Assembly: GCA_027021085.1 (NCBI GenBank)
Contig: JALUVB010000247.1
Span: forward strand, 1 to 28,511
Source: a bacterium
GTDB lineage: Bacteria > CAIJMQ01 > JAADFP01
Length of the DNA: 28,511 bases
Direction of reading: 5' to 3'
Shown here: positions 14,632 through 22,196 of the stretch, in pieces
Layout: every line of letters begins with the position of its first letter
How positions within the stretch are numbered: position 1 is the first letter of the stretch
Notes under the pieces: generated by a model
Databases searched by the model: none
Seen by the model: the letters and a program-made list of their open reading frames with translations, nothing else
What the model was told of the DNA's origin: nothing
Translations under genes and position numbers: made by a program

Positions 14632-15672
14632 TTAAGGCTCTATTATAACTTTTAACCCTTCCCCTTTTTCCGCTATCCCCAGACCGGTTTTTAACTCTTT
14701 TAACGGCAGCCTGTGTGTTATCAAATCTTCCACGTCCAGCAATCCGCTTCCCAGCACTTCCAGGGCAAGCCGGTTATGCTGGGGGCTTGAGCCATGTGTT
14801 CCCACTGCATAACATTCCTTGTAATGCAGGAAATTTGTATTTAGTGTAGCAAGAGGCTTATCCTTGGGAAGTCCTCCAAAGAAATTAACCGAACCCAGCG
14901 GAGCTACAAGTTCCAGCGCCAGGGACTGAGCCTTATCTGAACCACAGGCCACAATAACTCTATCTGCTCCCCTTCCCCCTGTGATTGCCTTTATCTTATC
15001 CACCACGTTATCTTCTGCAGGATTGAAATAAAAATCAGCCCGGGCTTTCTCTTTAGCCATCTCCAACCTATGAGCAGACACTTCAAGGATTATAACCTTG
15101 TCTGCCCCTTTAATCCTGGCCAGGCGCGAATGGATACAGCCCAAGGGCCCACTCCCGATTACCACTACCACATCTCCCTCGCTTACCCACATGAGTTCCT
15201 GCGCATTGATAGCACAGGCAAAGGGCTCAGCCAGAGCGGCTACTTCAAAACTTAATCCCTCCGGTATTTTATTTACACAACCCCCGGAAATTACCTCCCG
15301 GGGAATTAACATATATTCAGCAAAACCACCGTCCCAGTAATAGCCAACCGCACGCAGATTCTCACACATCGCTTCTTCCCCTCTCTGGCAGTAATAACAC
15401 CGCCTGCAGGGAACAGCAGGAGCTACTGCCACTCTGTCTCCCGGGGCAAACCCTTCCACCTCCTCTCCCACTTCCACCAATTCCCCTGCCACCTCATGCC
15501 CGGTAATCCTGGGAAAGGTAATTAACCGATGCCCATGGTGGTAAATCTTGATATCCGTCCCGCAGATAGCACAAGCCTGCACCTTCATCAACATCTCGCG
15601 GGAAGAAGGCTCCGGCCGGGGCACTTCTTTAAATTGCAGGTTTTCTATATTTTCCAGTACTTGCGATTTCAT
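14632..15672 (-). CDS. Zinc-dependent medium-chain alcohol/polyol dehydrogenase
   Basis: A 346-residue MDR-family enzyme. Catalytic zinc ligands C37 (CAICGTD), H59-E60 (ITGHE) and E149 (ALAEPF) are present, as are the four structural-zinc cysteines C89, C92, C95 and C103. The NAD(P) site is VIGSGPLG (171-178). E149 in the AEP context is typical of sorbitol, threonine and butanediol dehydrogenase branches rather than simple ethanol dehydrogenase. It oxidises a polyol or secondary alcohol. It sits between mtlD and the E1 alpha gene, which makes sugar-alcohol or acetoin/butanediol metabolism plausible. The exact substrate cannot be chosen from sequence. Confidence 0.88.
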   Translation of the reverse strand: MKSQVLENIENLQFKEVPRPEPSSREMLMKVQACAICGTDIKIYHHGHRLITFPRITGHEVAGELVEVGEEVEGFAPGDRVAVAPAVPCRRCYYCQRGEEAMCENLRAVGYYWDGGFAEYMLIPREVISGGCVNKIPEGLSFEVAALAEPFACAINAQELMWVSEGDVVVVIGSGPLGCIHSRLARIKGADKVIILEVSAHRLEMAKEKARADFYFNPAEDNVVDKIKAITGGRGADRVIVACGSDKAQSLALELVAPLGSVNFFGGLPKDKPLATLNTNFLHYKECYAVGTHGSSPQHNRLALEVLGSGLLDVEDLITHRLPLKELKTGLGIAEKGEGLKVIIEP

Positions 15673-15705
15673 TTTAATCCTATGATTTTACCAGTCTTAC
15701 AGCCC

Positions 15706-16881
15706 CTATGCAAATTCCCCGCTCTGGAGTTTCTTACATATCTCCTTTACTAAAAGAGCAAGTTTTTCTCCGGGAGAAACTCCGCAGATTTCTTCCAGGA
15801 CTCCATCTATTCCCTTCATTTTTACCAATTTCTGCAATCTCACCGCTTCTTTGTCCCCGGGATAATCGTAGAGAAGCGCGGCGGCAATCCCCCAGCCTAT
15901 TGCTTCCAGGTCACCGCCCTGTTGCTCTATGAACCTCGCTCCCCCTATCAACCTCTCCCCGGGCGAAAGCTTCCGTATGGGGTCACGGGAAACCCTTACC
16001 ACGGTATCCTTCAAGGCCCGGTTAGCAAACCTTCTTAGAAGGTCCTGGCGGTGTTCTCTGAGCGACAGGAGATGAAAGCCATACTCTTTTACCAGGCCAC
16101 CCTCACATTTCTCCCAGATAGCTTCTACCTTCTTATGTATCCAGGCATCAGCAATGGCTTCATAAATAAATTTATATCCCTTTAAATATCCCAAATAGGA
16201 AAATACGGCATGTCCCAAATTATGCATGAACAACTTCCTTGCCTCCAGAGCCTGGATATCCTCTGCAAAAACCAGCCCGCTTATTCTGGGTAATTCTCCC
16301 TTGAAACTCTTTTTATCCACAGGAAGCAGGGAATATTCCTCCACTCTTATAAACAACGGGTCTTTTTCCTGCATCTCCGGCTCCATGAAGGGAACCATGC
16401 GGGCAATAACTGCTTCCACCAGCCCCAGGAAATGCTCTGCAAACTCCTGTTCTTCTGCACTGAGATTCTGATAAATGAGCTTTTTCAACAACTTGCTTCC
16501 CTCCGCTACATTCTCTGCAATTACCAGGTTGAAATAGTTATCAAGCCCTCTTCTTTTTCTCTCCCTGATTATGGAAGCAAGATGTAAAGCTACAGAGGAA
16601 AGATTATTCTTCCCAACCGAGGTGGCAAAAATATCTCCCTCCCAGCAATTTTCTACCACCCCGGGAATATTCATCCCATTCACTGCACTCACATTGGTTA
16701 TCTTTTTCCTGCGGGGAGGCACCCCGGCAAATTCAATCTCGTACTCACCTCTCCTCTTCAATTCTTCTACCATTCTCTTGTTTACTTCCACGAATACCAC
16801 CTGATACCCCGAAGAGGTAAAAAGGTCCGCGAGAAATCCTCTTCCTATATTTCCCGCCCCGAATTGCACTGCCTTCTTCAT
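15706..16881 (-). CDS. mtlD: Mannitol-1-phosphate 5-dehydrogenase
   Basis: A 391-residue protein of the polyol-specific long-chain dehydrogenase family. The NAD-binding motif FGAGNIGRGF lies at residues 7-16, followed by an acidic strand end, VVFVEVNKRMVEELKRRGEYEI. The C-terminal helical domain has MHNLGHAVFSYLGYLKGYKFIYEAIAD and RFANRALKDTVVRVSRDPIRKLSPGERLIGGARFIEQQG, matching MtlD. It interconverts mannitol-1-phosphate and fructose-6-phosphate with NAD+/NADH. No mannitol PTS or other transporter is beside it. The ATG overlaps the nadD stop by 4 bases (ATGA), so the two are coupled. Confidence 0.93.
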   Translation of the reverse strand: MKKAVQFGAGNIGRGFLADLFTSSGYQVVFVEVNKRMVEELKRRGEYEIEFAGVPPRRKKITNVSAVNGMNIPGVVENCWEGDIFATSVGKNNLSSVALHLASIIRERKRRGLDNYFNLVIAENVAEGSKLLKKLIYQNLSAEEQEFAEHFLGLVEAVIARMVPFMEPEMQEKDPLFIRVEEYSLLPVDKKSFKGELPRISGLVFAEDIQALEARKLFMHNLGHAVFSYLGYLKGYKFIYEAIADAWIHKKVEAIWEKCEGGLVKEYGFHLLSLREHRQDLLRRFANRALKDTVVRVSRDPIRKLSPGERLIGGARFIEQQGGDLEAIGWGIAAALLYDYPGDKEAVRLQKLVKMKGIDGVLEEICGVSPGEKLALLVKEICKKLQSGEFA

Positions 16882-17456
16882 CTGTACAGCGAGTTCTCCT
16901 CTATGTATTTTTCCACTGAGCAGGGTAAAAGATAGCGCACAGGTTTTCCTTCTCTGATTCTGCTGCGCAGCTCCCGGGAGGAAATATCCAGTAAAAGGGA
17001 ATCCATCAGCACCATTTCTCTTCTAAAGTCGTCTCTAACTTTTCCAAACGGGTAACTGGGCCTTTCAAACACTATGAAAGTAGATAACTGCAGGATACTC
17101 TCCGGTTCTTTCCAATTCGGCAAATCAAGAGCAGAATCACTTCCTGCAATAAAATATATCTCCCCGTAGCTTTGTTTCAGTTCCCTTAAAGTGTCCACCG
17201 TATAGGAAACCCCGCCCCTCCTGATTTCCATATCCGAAACCTGGAACCTCTCTTCCCCTGCAATAGCTAATTCCACCATTTTAAGACGATGCACAGCAGA
17301 GACAAGTCCCTCTTCTTCCTTGTGGGGAGGAATATTGGCAGGGATAAAAAGCACTCTTTCCAGGTGAAATTGGCAAAGAGTCTCCATCGCCATAAATAGA
17401 TGGGCATAATGAGGGGGATTGAAACTGCCGCCAATTACTCCTATTTTTGTATTCAT
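16878..17456 (-). CDS. nadD: Nicotinate-nucleotide adenylyltransferase
   Basis: A 192-residue nucleotidyltransferase that makes deamido-NAD from nicotinate mononucleotide and ATP. Seen: GGSFNPPHYAHL (9-20), the HxGH-like loop region; IPANIPPHKEEE (38-49); GSDSALDLPNWKEPESIL (105-122), typical of NadD; and ISSRELRSRIREGKPVRYLLPCSVEKYI (158-185) for triphosphate binding. It heads the operon with mtlD and dehydrogenases, an odd partner for NAD synthesis, though all the downstream dehydrogenases use NAD(P). The ATG lies directly after an extended -10, so the transcript should have almost no leader, and no Shine-Dalgarno sequence is seen. Confidence 0.96.
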   Translation of the reverse strand: MNTKIGVIGGSFNPPHYAHLFMAMETLCQFHLERVLFIPANIPPHKEEEGLVSAVHRLKMVELAIAGEERFQVSDMEIRRGGVSYTVDTLRELKQSYGEIYFIAGSDSALDLPNWKEPESILQLSTFIVFERPSYPFGKVRDDFRREMVLMDSLLLDISSRELRSRIREGKPVRYLLPCSVEKYIEENSLYR

Positions 17457-17465
17457 GGAAGCTAC

Positions 17466-17474
17466 ATTTTATCA
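17466..17474 (-). promoter_or_regulatory. Extended -10 promoter of nadD operon, predicting a near-leaderless mRNA
   Basis: On the minus strand TGATAAAAT, identical to the element before the MFS gene. Standard spacing puts the start at about 17459, three bases before the ATG at 17456. Confidence 0.5.
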
Positions 17475-17545
17475 AAAAGAGGCCAACCTTGCATCGGCAA
17501 GCAGTCAGGATACCACTCCCCCACTTACTACTTACCGTCATTTCC

Positions 17546-17593
17546 TGGATACCTGCTTCCGCAGGCCTGCCCGCCCTTCGGGAGCAGGCGGGC
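17546..17593 (+). repeat. Compound palindromic repeat: partial hairpin copy C joined to a GC-rich stem-loop
   Basis: TGGATACC then TGCTTCCGCAGG repeats the left part and loop of hairpin copy A, with a 5-bp stem kept (CCTGC/GCAGG) but the outer pairs lost. It is followed at once by GCCCGCC (17569-17575) paired with GGCGGGC (17587-17593) around an 11-base loop. Confidence 0.7.
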
Positions 17594-17695
17594 ATAACAG
17601 GCAGGGCTGGTTACTTGTAATTCTTGCGCAATCTATCCCCTTTACCATTAACTGCTTACCGTTTACTGTTCACTACTTACTGTTCACTATCTTCC

Positions 17696-17730
17696 GGTCT
17701 AACGTCTACAGTCTAAGGTCTATAGTCTAA
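17696..17730. repeat. Heptamer tandem repeat, five units
   Basis: Units GGTCTAA, CGTCTAC, AGTCTAA, GGTCTAT, AGTCTAA: the same family as the arrays at 4580-4614 and 4766-4793, some 13 kb away. Confidence 0.8.
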
Positions 17731-17744
17731 AATCCCCCTCGCTA

Positions 17745-17777
17745 CTATCTACCCGCTACTAACTACTGTTCACTACT
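17745..17777. repeat. CTAC/CACT-rich repeat tract sharing 16 exact bases with 4717-4732
   Basis: CTATCTACCCGCTACT (17745-17760) is identical to 4717-4732; the following bases are a looser continuation (AACTACTGTTCACTACT). Confidence 0.7.
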
Positions 17778-17805
17778 TTCTCCCCGGATTTATCCGGGTG
17801 GAGGC

Positions 17806-17843
17806 AAAAATAAAAAAACTGCCCCGAGGCATCTCGGGGCAGT
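17806..17843 (-). terminator. Rho-independent terminator of the Hsp20 gene
   Basis: On the minus strand, 8 bases past the Hsp20 stop, an 11-bp perfect stem (ACTGCCCCGAG paired with CTCGGGGCAGT, four-base loop) is followed by a run of seven Ts, an A and five more Ts. This is the clearest terminator in the window. Confidence 0.92.
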
Positions 17844-17851
17844 GAGTAAGC

Positions 17852-18319
17852 TTACTTGACTTCCACTTTTATCTGTTTGGGTTTTGCCTCCGCTACCTTG
17901 GGTAAAACCACTTCCAGCACACCGTTTTTCAGCCTGGCTTTTGCCTTGGAAGCTTCTACTTCCACCGGCAGCTCAATCACCCTTTCGAAGCTTCCGTAGG
18001 TACGCTCCAGCAGGTGATAGTTCTTGGCTTTCTTCTCCTTCTCTCCTTTCTTCTCACCCTTCAGGGTAACAGTGTTCCCGGTTACGTTTATATCCAGCTC
18101 TTCCGGCTTGAGTCCGGGGATTTCTGCTTCTACTATCACGTTGTTTTCATCTTCATAAACATCCACCTCTGGCGCCCATACTATTTCACCCCCCACCTTT
18201 CTCCTCCGCAAGCTCCAGGGAGAGAAGAAGTTTTCAAAGAGCCTATCCATCTCGTCACGAAACACCATGATGTCCCGCAGGGGAGACCACTCTTCACTTC
18301 TTTTTTTGAGTACTGCCAT
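17852..18319 (-). CDS. Hsp20 / alpha-crystallin family small heat-shock protein
   Basis: A 155-residue chaperone. The N-terminal arm (1-40) has MDRLFENFFSPW, common in class A small heat-shock proteins. The alpha-crystallin domain (about 47-142) reads WAPEVDVYEDENNVIVEAEIPGLKPEELDINVTGNTVTLKGEKK and YGSFERVIELPVEVEASKAKARLKNGVLEVVLPK, with the A-x-x-x-N-G-V-L-E-V motif near the end. The C-terminal tail has the QIKV I-x-V/I-type anchor. It holds unfolded proteins in oligomers without ATP. AAGGAGGTGATGAGAA gives a strong ribosome-binding site. It is transcribed alone, divergently from cooC; I found no CIRCE element in the 214-base gap to cooC. Confidence 0.95.
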   Translation of the reverse strand: MAVLKKRSEEWSPLRDIMVFRDEMDRLFENFFSPWSLRRRKVGGEIVWAPEVDVYEDENNVIVEAEIPGLKPEELDINVTGNTVTLKGEKKGEKEKKAKNYHLLERTYGSFERVIELPVEVEASKAKARLKNGVLEVVLPKVAEAKPKQIKVEVK

Positions 18320-18488
18320 TTCTCATCACCTCCTTCTGTTTCAAAATAGAGCAAACTCCATGCCATTTATATGGCCCTCCCCCTATACCCCGCATTTTCC
18401 TGACTTTCTATCCGGGCACCCGAAGAGAAATCTGATTTTTGGAAATCCTGACACAGAATCGGCGCGTTTTTTTGTTAAATGGGACATC

Positions 18489-18517
18489 TTTACACAGAAG
18501 ATTCCAGGTGATATGAT
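18489..18517 (+). promoter_or_regulatory. Sigma-70-type promoter of the CODH/ACS operon
   Basis: TTTACA (18489-18494), a 17-base spacer, then TATGAT (18512-18517): each hexamer matches consensus at five of six positions. The start would be near 18524, about 10 bases before the cooC ATG at 18534. The ATG at 18513 lies inside the -10, so it cannot be the start codon of this transcript. Confidence 0.72.
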
Positions 18518-18533
18518 AGAATTAATTGTTATC

Positions 18534-19325
18534 ATGAAATTAGCAGTGGTTGGGAAAGGTGGCACCGGGAAAACTACCTTAACCGCATCTATTGCTAAAA
18601 TCTACCTGGAGAAAGGCAACAGAGTCATTCTGATAGACGCTGACCCTGATGCGAATCTATCTCGCACCCTGGGGATAAAGGAGGAAGTCATTCCTTTAGT
18701 GGAGTTGAAATCTCTCATTACGGAAAGAACCGGGGCAGAGCCGGGTAAACCCACCATCTTTTTCACCCTGAATCCACGTGTGGATGATATACCGGAGAAA
18801 TTCTTTTATCGAGAGGGCAATCTTTACCTGGGCATCATGGGAACGGTAAGGGGTGGAGGCATGGGCTGCACCTGCCCCGAGAATACTTTTCTTAAGGCAC
18901 TGCTTCAACATCTTATACTCTTCCAGAATGATATGGTGATTATGGACATGGAAGCGGGGATAGAACACCTGGGGAGAGGCACCTCCCAGGGAGTAGATTG
19001 GCTGCTCACCGTAGTTGAGCCGGGCGAGAAAAGTGTAGATACCGCATTAAAAATCAGGAAGTTAGCAGGGGAACTGGGAATAAAAAGAATAGGGGTGATA
19101 GGGAATAAAATAGGTAATGAGAAAGAGAAAAAATTTTTGCGGGAAAGACTGAAAGATTTCCATTTCCTGGGCTTCATCCCTTACTTACAGGGAATAAAAG
19201 AAGCAGACCTCAAGGGGATACCTCCCTGGGAAGAAGCTCCCCGGCTTCTGGAATACAGCAGGAAAATAGTGGTAAATATGGAGGGAGAAAATGAAGGAAA
19301 AGAAAATCCTGGGCCCCACGTATGA
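18534..19325 (+). CDS. cooC: CODH nickel-insertion ATPase CooC
   Basis: A 263-residue P-loop ATPase of the MinD/SIMIBI class. It begins MKLAVVGKGGTGKTTLTASIA with the deviant Walker A KGGTGKTT (8-15) and the signature lysine K8. IDADPDANL (34-42) is switch I, and C112-T-C114 in GCTCPENTFL is the CxC pair that binds nickel between subunits in CooC dimers. MDMEAGIEHLGRG is switch II. It inserts nickel into the C-cluster of CO dehydrogenase. A much longer frame opens at 18267, antisense to the Hsp20 gene, but the promoter hexamers lie at 18489-18517, so the ATG at 18534 is preferred; no Shine-Dalgarno sequence precedes it. The 3' end overlaps the next small ORF. Confidence 0.93.
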   Translation: MKLAVVGKGGTGKTTLTASIAKIYLEKGNRVILIDADPDANLSRTLGIKEEVIPLVELKSLITERTGAEPGKPTIFFTLNPRVDDIPEKFFYREGNLYLGIMGTVRGGGMGCTCPENTFLKALLQHLILFQNDMVIMDMEAGIEHLGRGTSQGVDWLLTVVEPGEKSVDTALKIRKLAGELGIKRIGVIGNKIGNEKEKKFLRERLKDFHFLGFIPYLQGIKEADLKGIPPWEEAPRLLEYSRKIVVNMEGENEGKENPGPHV

Positions 19326-19467
19326 ACGGGGTAAACCCACTCAGCCGCTTTCCTGGATGAAGAAACTCTCAAATAGAGAGGAGATGCTGAAGTTCTTAAA
19401 AACGGGTGAACGCTACTGGTTTTCCCGGGAAGGCTACGGAAGCGAAAGAAGGAAAACGCCTGCTTAG
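19291..19467 (+). CDS. Unrecognised 58-residue basic protein in the CODH/ACS operon
   Basis: A small ORF starting at ATG 19291 behind GGAGGGAG with a 5-base gap, a better ribosome-binding site than most genes here. It overlaps the last codons of cooC in another frame and stops at TAG 19465-19467, inside the AGGAGG of acsD, so translation of cooC, this ORF and acsD is probably coupled. The protein has nine Lys, six Arg and seven Glu (net about +8), no Cys or His, and seven aromatics clustered in YERG, PLSW and RYWFSREGYG. It begins MKEKKILGPTYERGKPTQPL. I do not recognise a family. It lacks metal-binding residues, so a docking or regulatory role toward CooC, CODH or the corrinoid protein is only a guess. 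Confidence 0.68.
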   Translation: MKEKKILGPTYERGKPTQPLSWMKKLSNREEMLKFLKTGERYWFSREGYGSERRKTPA

Positions 19468-19476
19468 GAGGTGAAG

Positions 19477-20421
19477 ATGAACTGGGAAATTCCAAAGATT
19501 CAGTATAAGGGGAAGATAAAAGAGGTTACTCTGGGCACAGGAGAAAAAGCAGTAACAGTGGGGGGAGAAAACTGCTACTCGTTCCATGACTTCGAAGGAG
19601 AAATACCAAACTCTCCTATCATAGCTTACGAGATCTGGGACCACGCGCCCGAGAACTGGCCGGAGGCAGTGCGCAAACCATACGAAAACGTGCTGCAAAG
19701 CCCCTCTGACTGGGCCAAGAAATGCGTGGAGGAATACGGAGCCAGGCTGATTACTGTGCAATTGCTCGGAATCGACCCGCACGGGATGAACCGTTCAGTA
19801 GAAGAAGAGATGAAAATAGTGGAGGAAATAGTAAAAGCAGTAGATATTCCCTTAATATTCTGGGGATGTGATGACGTGGAAAAGGATGCCGAAATACTGC
19901 GTAAAATTGCCGAGCTTTGTGAAGGCAGAAATGTAGCTCTTGCACCAGTGGCAGACAAGAATTACAAGCAAATTGGTGCTTCTGCCATTGCTTACAAACA
20001 CGTGGTAATCGCCTCCACTCCCATTGATGTCAACCTGGCCAAGCAGCTGAACATACTTCTCCTGGACCTGGGTGTGCCGGAAAATAAGCTCCTCATGGAC
20101 CCCACGACAGGAGGGCTGGGTTACGGAATTGAGTATACTTACTCGGTAATGGAAAGGGACAGGATAGCCGCACTGGTGCAGGAAGACGAAAAACTCGCCT
20201 TCCCCATGATTTGCAACCTGGCCAAGGAAGTATGGAAGGTAAAAGAAGCGGCTATACCTATGGCAAAGGAGCCCGCCATGGGGAAAGAAAAAGAAAGAGG
20301 CATAATGATGGAGGCAATCACTGCTTCCCTTCTGGCGCTGGCGGGAGCCGATATCCTGGTAATGAGACATCCCAGGGCGATAGGGTTAATAAGTGAATTG
20401 ATAGAGGAGTTGCGAGCATGA
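19477..20421 (+). CDS. acsD: Corrinoid/iron-sulfur protein small subunit (CODH/ACS delta)
   Basis: A 314-residue TIM-barrel protein. The ATG at 19477 follows AGGAGG by five bases; a GTG at 19471 lies inside that sequence and is rejected. Family segments include EVTLGTGEKAVTVGGENCYSFHDFEGEIPNSPIIAYEIWD near the N-terminus, VDIPLIFWGCDDVEKDAEILRKIAE, LAPVADKNYKQIGASAIAYKHVVIASTPIDVNLAKQLNILLLDLG and LLMDPTTGGLGYGIEYTYSVMERDRIAAL. With AcsC it forms the heterodimer that cradles the cobalamin and carries the methyl group from methyltetrahydrofolate to acetyl-CoA synthase. Its partner acsC is not adjacent but lies about 6.7 kb downstream. The end overlaps the ferredoxin gene by 4 bases (ATGA). Confidence 0.95.
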   Translation: MNWEIPKIQYKGKIKEVTLGTGEKAVTVGGENCYSFHDFEGEIPNSPIIAYEIWDHAPENWPEAVRKPYENVLQSPSDWAKKCVEEYGARLITVQLLGIDPHGMNRSVEEEMKIVEEIVKAVDIPLIFWGCDDVEKDAEILRKIAELCEGRNVALAPVADKNYKQIGASAIAYKHVVIASTPIDVNLAKQLNILLLDLGVPENKLLMDPTTGGLGYGIEYTYSVMERDRIAALVQEDEKLAFPMICNLAKEVWKVKEAAIPMAKEPAMGKEKERGIMMEAITASLLALAGADILVMRHPRAIGLISELIEELRA

Positions 20422-20921
20422 AGAGAATATTTGTGGATGAGGAAAGATGCCTGGGGTGCAGAAGTTGCGAGATAGCCTGCGCCATAAAACATTCCCATTC
20501 AAATAAACTGGAAAAGGCCATCCGGGAACAACCCCTTCCTATCTCCCGCATAAGAGTGAGAAAAGACGAAAATAATGCTATACCTCTCCAGTGCCGCCAC
20601 TGCCCGGAGCCTTCCTGTGTCTATGCCTGTATTGCAGGCGGGATAAGAAAGGATGAGAAAACCGGCCTGGTGGTATTTGAGGAGAAAAAATGCGTCAGAT
20701 GCTACTCCTGCGTGATGGTCTGTCCTTTTGCGGTAATAAAACTGGGAAAAGAAGAACAGCCGGCCGTTAAATGCGACCTCTGCCAGGAGGAAGAAATTCC
20801 GCCCTGCGTAAGAGCATGTCCTACGGGCGCTTTATTTTTCGGAGAGGCGGAAGAATTCCAGGAATTGATGGAGAAGAGAAGAAAACGGGGTGAGAAAGAT
20901 GCATTACTTAATACTGGGTAA
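20418..20921 (+). CDS. CooF-like ferredoxin with four [4Fe-4S] motifs
   Basis: A 167-residue electron-transfer protein of the CooF/HycB type. Sixteen cysteines fall in four groups: C11-C14-C17-C21, C59-C62-C67-C71, C92-C95-C98-C102 and C119-C122-C130-C134, the pairing order of the polyferredoxin subunits of CODH, hydrogenase and formate dehydrogenase. It should pass electrons between CooS and the flavoprotein encoded next. It overlaps acsD by 4 bases upstream and the oxidoreductase by 23 bases downstream, so all are in one operon. The CooF call rests on neighbourhood as well as motif pattern; a general HycB-like protein cannot be excluded. The basic, polar C-terminal end (MEKRRKRGEKDALLNTG) overlaps the next gene. 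Confidence 0.85.
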   Translation: MKRIFVDEERCLGCRSCEIACAIKHSHSNKLEKAIREQPLPISRIRVRKDENNAIPLQCRHCPEPSCVYACIAGGIRKDEKTGLVVFEEKKCVRCYSCVMVCPFAVIKLGKEEQPAVKCDLCQEEEIPPCVRACPTGALFFGEAEEFQELMEKRRKRGEKDALLNTG

Positions 20922-22188
20922 CTGCGCCGCAGGATTAAATGGGATAGAGGGCATCCGAAGCTTAGACAAAAAAGGTGAGATTACTTTAATCTCGGCCGAA
21001 TCTTACCCTGCTTATGCACGCTGTCTCATTACAAATTTTCTCATAGGCACCCACTCCGAAGAAGACCTCTACTTGAGAGAAAAGGATTTTTACCAGAAAA
21101 ACGGGGTTAAGGTTCTGCCGGGAAAAAAAGCAGTCAGAATATTTCCAAAAGAAAAAAAGGTGGAAACAGAAGAGGGGAAAAAGATACCCTACGATGCCCT
21201 GCTGATTGCTACCGGAGCCTCTCCCAAGGCACTGATGGTAAAAGGGGAAGAAAAGAAGGGGGTTTTTGGTTTTCGCACCCTGGAAGATGCCAAGCAAATC
21301 TTGAAAAGAGCAGAGAAAGCTGAGAAGGCTCTTGTTTTCGGGGGAGGATTAATAGGATTAAAAGCTGGCTATGCTTTAAAGAAAAAAGGGCTTGCCGTAG
21401 AGGTGATTGTCAAATCGCCCCGCGTACTTTCCCGGGTAGTGGAGGAAAACTCTTCCCGCCTAATAGCAAAGTGGCTGCAGGAAAAGGGAATTAAAATCAG
21501 GACAGGCCTGGCAGCGAGAGAAATCCTGGGAGATAAGGAGATGAGCGGGGTGCTTCTGGATAACGGGGAAGAGGTCAAAGCACAGATAGCCATCGTGGGA
21601 AAGGGAGTTTCACCCAACCTGTCCTTCACAGAGGGAAGCGGCATAAATACTCACTGGGGAATAGTGGCGGATAATTATTTGCGAACAAACTTCCAGGAAA
21701 TATTTGTTGCCGGGGATGTAGCGGAAACAAAGGACCTGGTTACCGGAGAACGCACTATCAATGCCCTCTGGCTTGCTGCTCAGGAACAGGGAAAGACCGC
21801 AGGGATAAATATGGCAGGCGGGGAGAAAGCGTATCCAGGCTCCATAGGAGCCAATGCAGCAGAGTTCTTTGGTTTGCCTTTCATTTCCATGGGGTGCCTG
21901 CAGGCAAGAAACGGAGAAATAATCAGGGAGAGAAAAGAGGAGAAAAAATTCATTTACCGGAGGCTGGTCTTCAAAGAAGGCAGGCTAATTGGCGCGGTGC
22001 TGGTAGGCAAGGTGGAAGCAGCCGGAATATACATGGCACTCATTCGTAAAAAAGAGAGGGTGGAAAATTTAATGGACGAGCTCTTAGAAGGCTGGATTGA
22101 CTATGGGAAATTCGAGAAAATACTGGAAGGGGAAAATGGATTTAGAGAAACAGTTACCCCGGACGGCAGGCTTATAAAATTACCCTAA
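20899..22188 (+). CDS. FAD/NAD(P)-dependent oxidoreductase of the CODH-associated (FNOR) type
   Basis: A 429-residue flavoprotein. The start chosen is ATG 20899, six bases past GGGGTG; a GTG at 20890 is part of that region. The N-terminal FAD fold is HYLILGNCAAGLNGIEGIR, the NAD(P) fold is KALVFGGGLIGLKAGYALKKKG, and the second FAD contact is LRTNFQEIFVAGDVAE. These and SYPAYARCLITNFLIG match the NADH oxidase/nitrite reductase-like flavoproteins that accompany cooF and cooS in many anaerobes. It probably moves electrons between the CooF-like ferredoxin and NAD(P)H. No C-terminal rubredoxin domain is present. The cooS gene starts 8 bases after its stop. Confidence 0.88.
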   Translation: MHYLILGNCAAGLNGIEGIRSLDKKGEITLISAESYPAYARCLITNFLIGTHSEEDLYLREKDFYQKNGVKVLPGKKAVRIFPKEKKVETEEGKKIPYDALLIATGASPKALMVKGEEKKGVFGFRTLEDAKQILKRAEKAEKALVFGGGLIGLKAGYALKKKGLAVEVIVKSPRVLSRVVEENSSRLIAKWLQEKGIKIRTGLAAREILGDKEMSGVLLDNGEEVKAQIAIVGKGVSPNLSFTEGSGINTHWGIVADNYLRTNFQEIFVAGDVAETKDLVTGERTINALWLAAQEQGKTAGINMAGGEKAYPGSIGANAAEFFGLPFISMGCLQARNGEIIRERKEEKKFIYRRLVFKEGRLIGAVLVGKVEAAGIYMALIRKKERVENLMDELLEGWIDYGKFEKILEGENGFRETVTPDGRLIKLP

Positions 22189-22196
22189 GGAGGTGC

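Larger units (their letters stand above)
17457..17851. other. Repeat-rich spacer between nadD and the Hsp20 gene
   Basis: No gene is visible. The 395 bases hold the nadD promoter, a partial third copy of the hairpin family (17546-17566) fused to a second stem-loop, CTAC/CACT tracts (about 17640-17690 and 17741-17780), a heptamer array, a small hairpin CCCGGA/TCCGGG (17783-17798) and the Hsp20 terminator. Confidence 0.8.

Noticed and set aside
18267-18533. Long upstream extension of the cooC frame
   Set aside because: It runs antisense through the Hsp20 start and across the promoter at 18489-18517; the protein family begins at MKLAVVGKGG.
19852-20370. 172-codon minus-strand ORF opposite acsD
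   Set aside because: Antisense shadow of a conserved gene; composition has no protein-like pattern.
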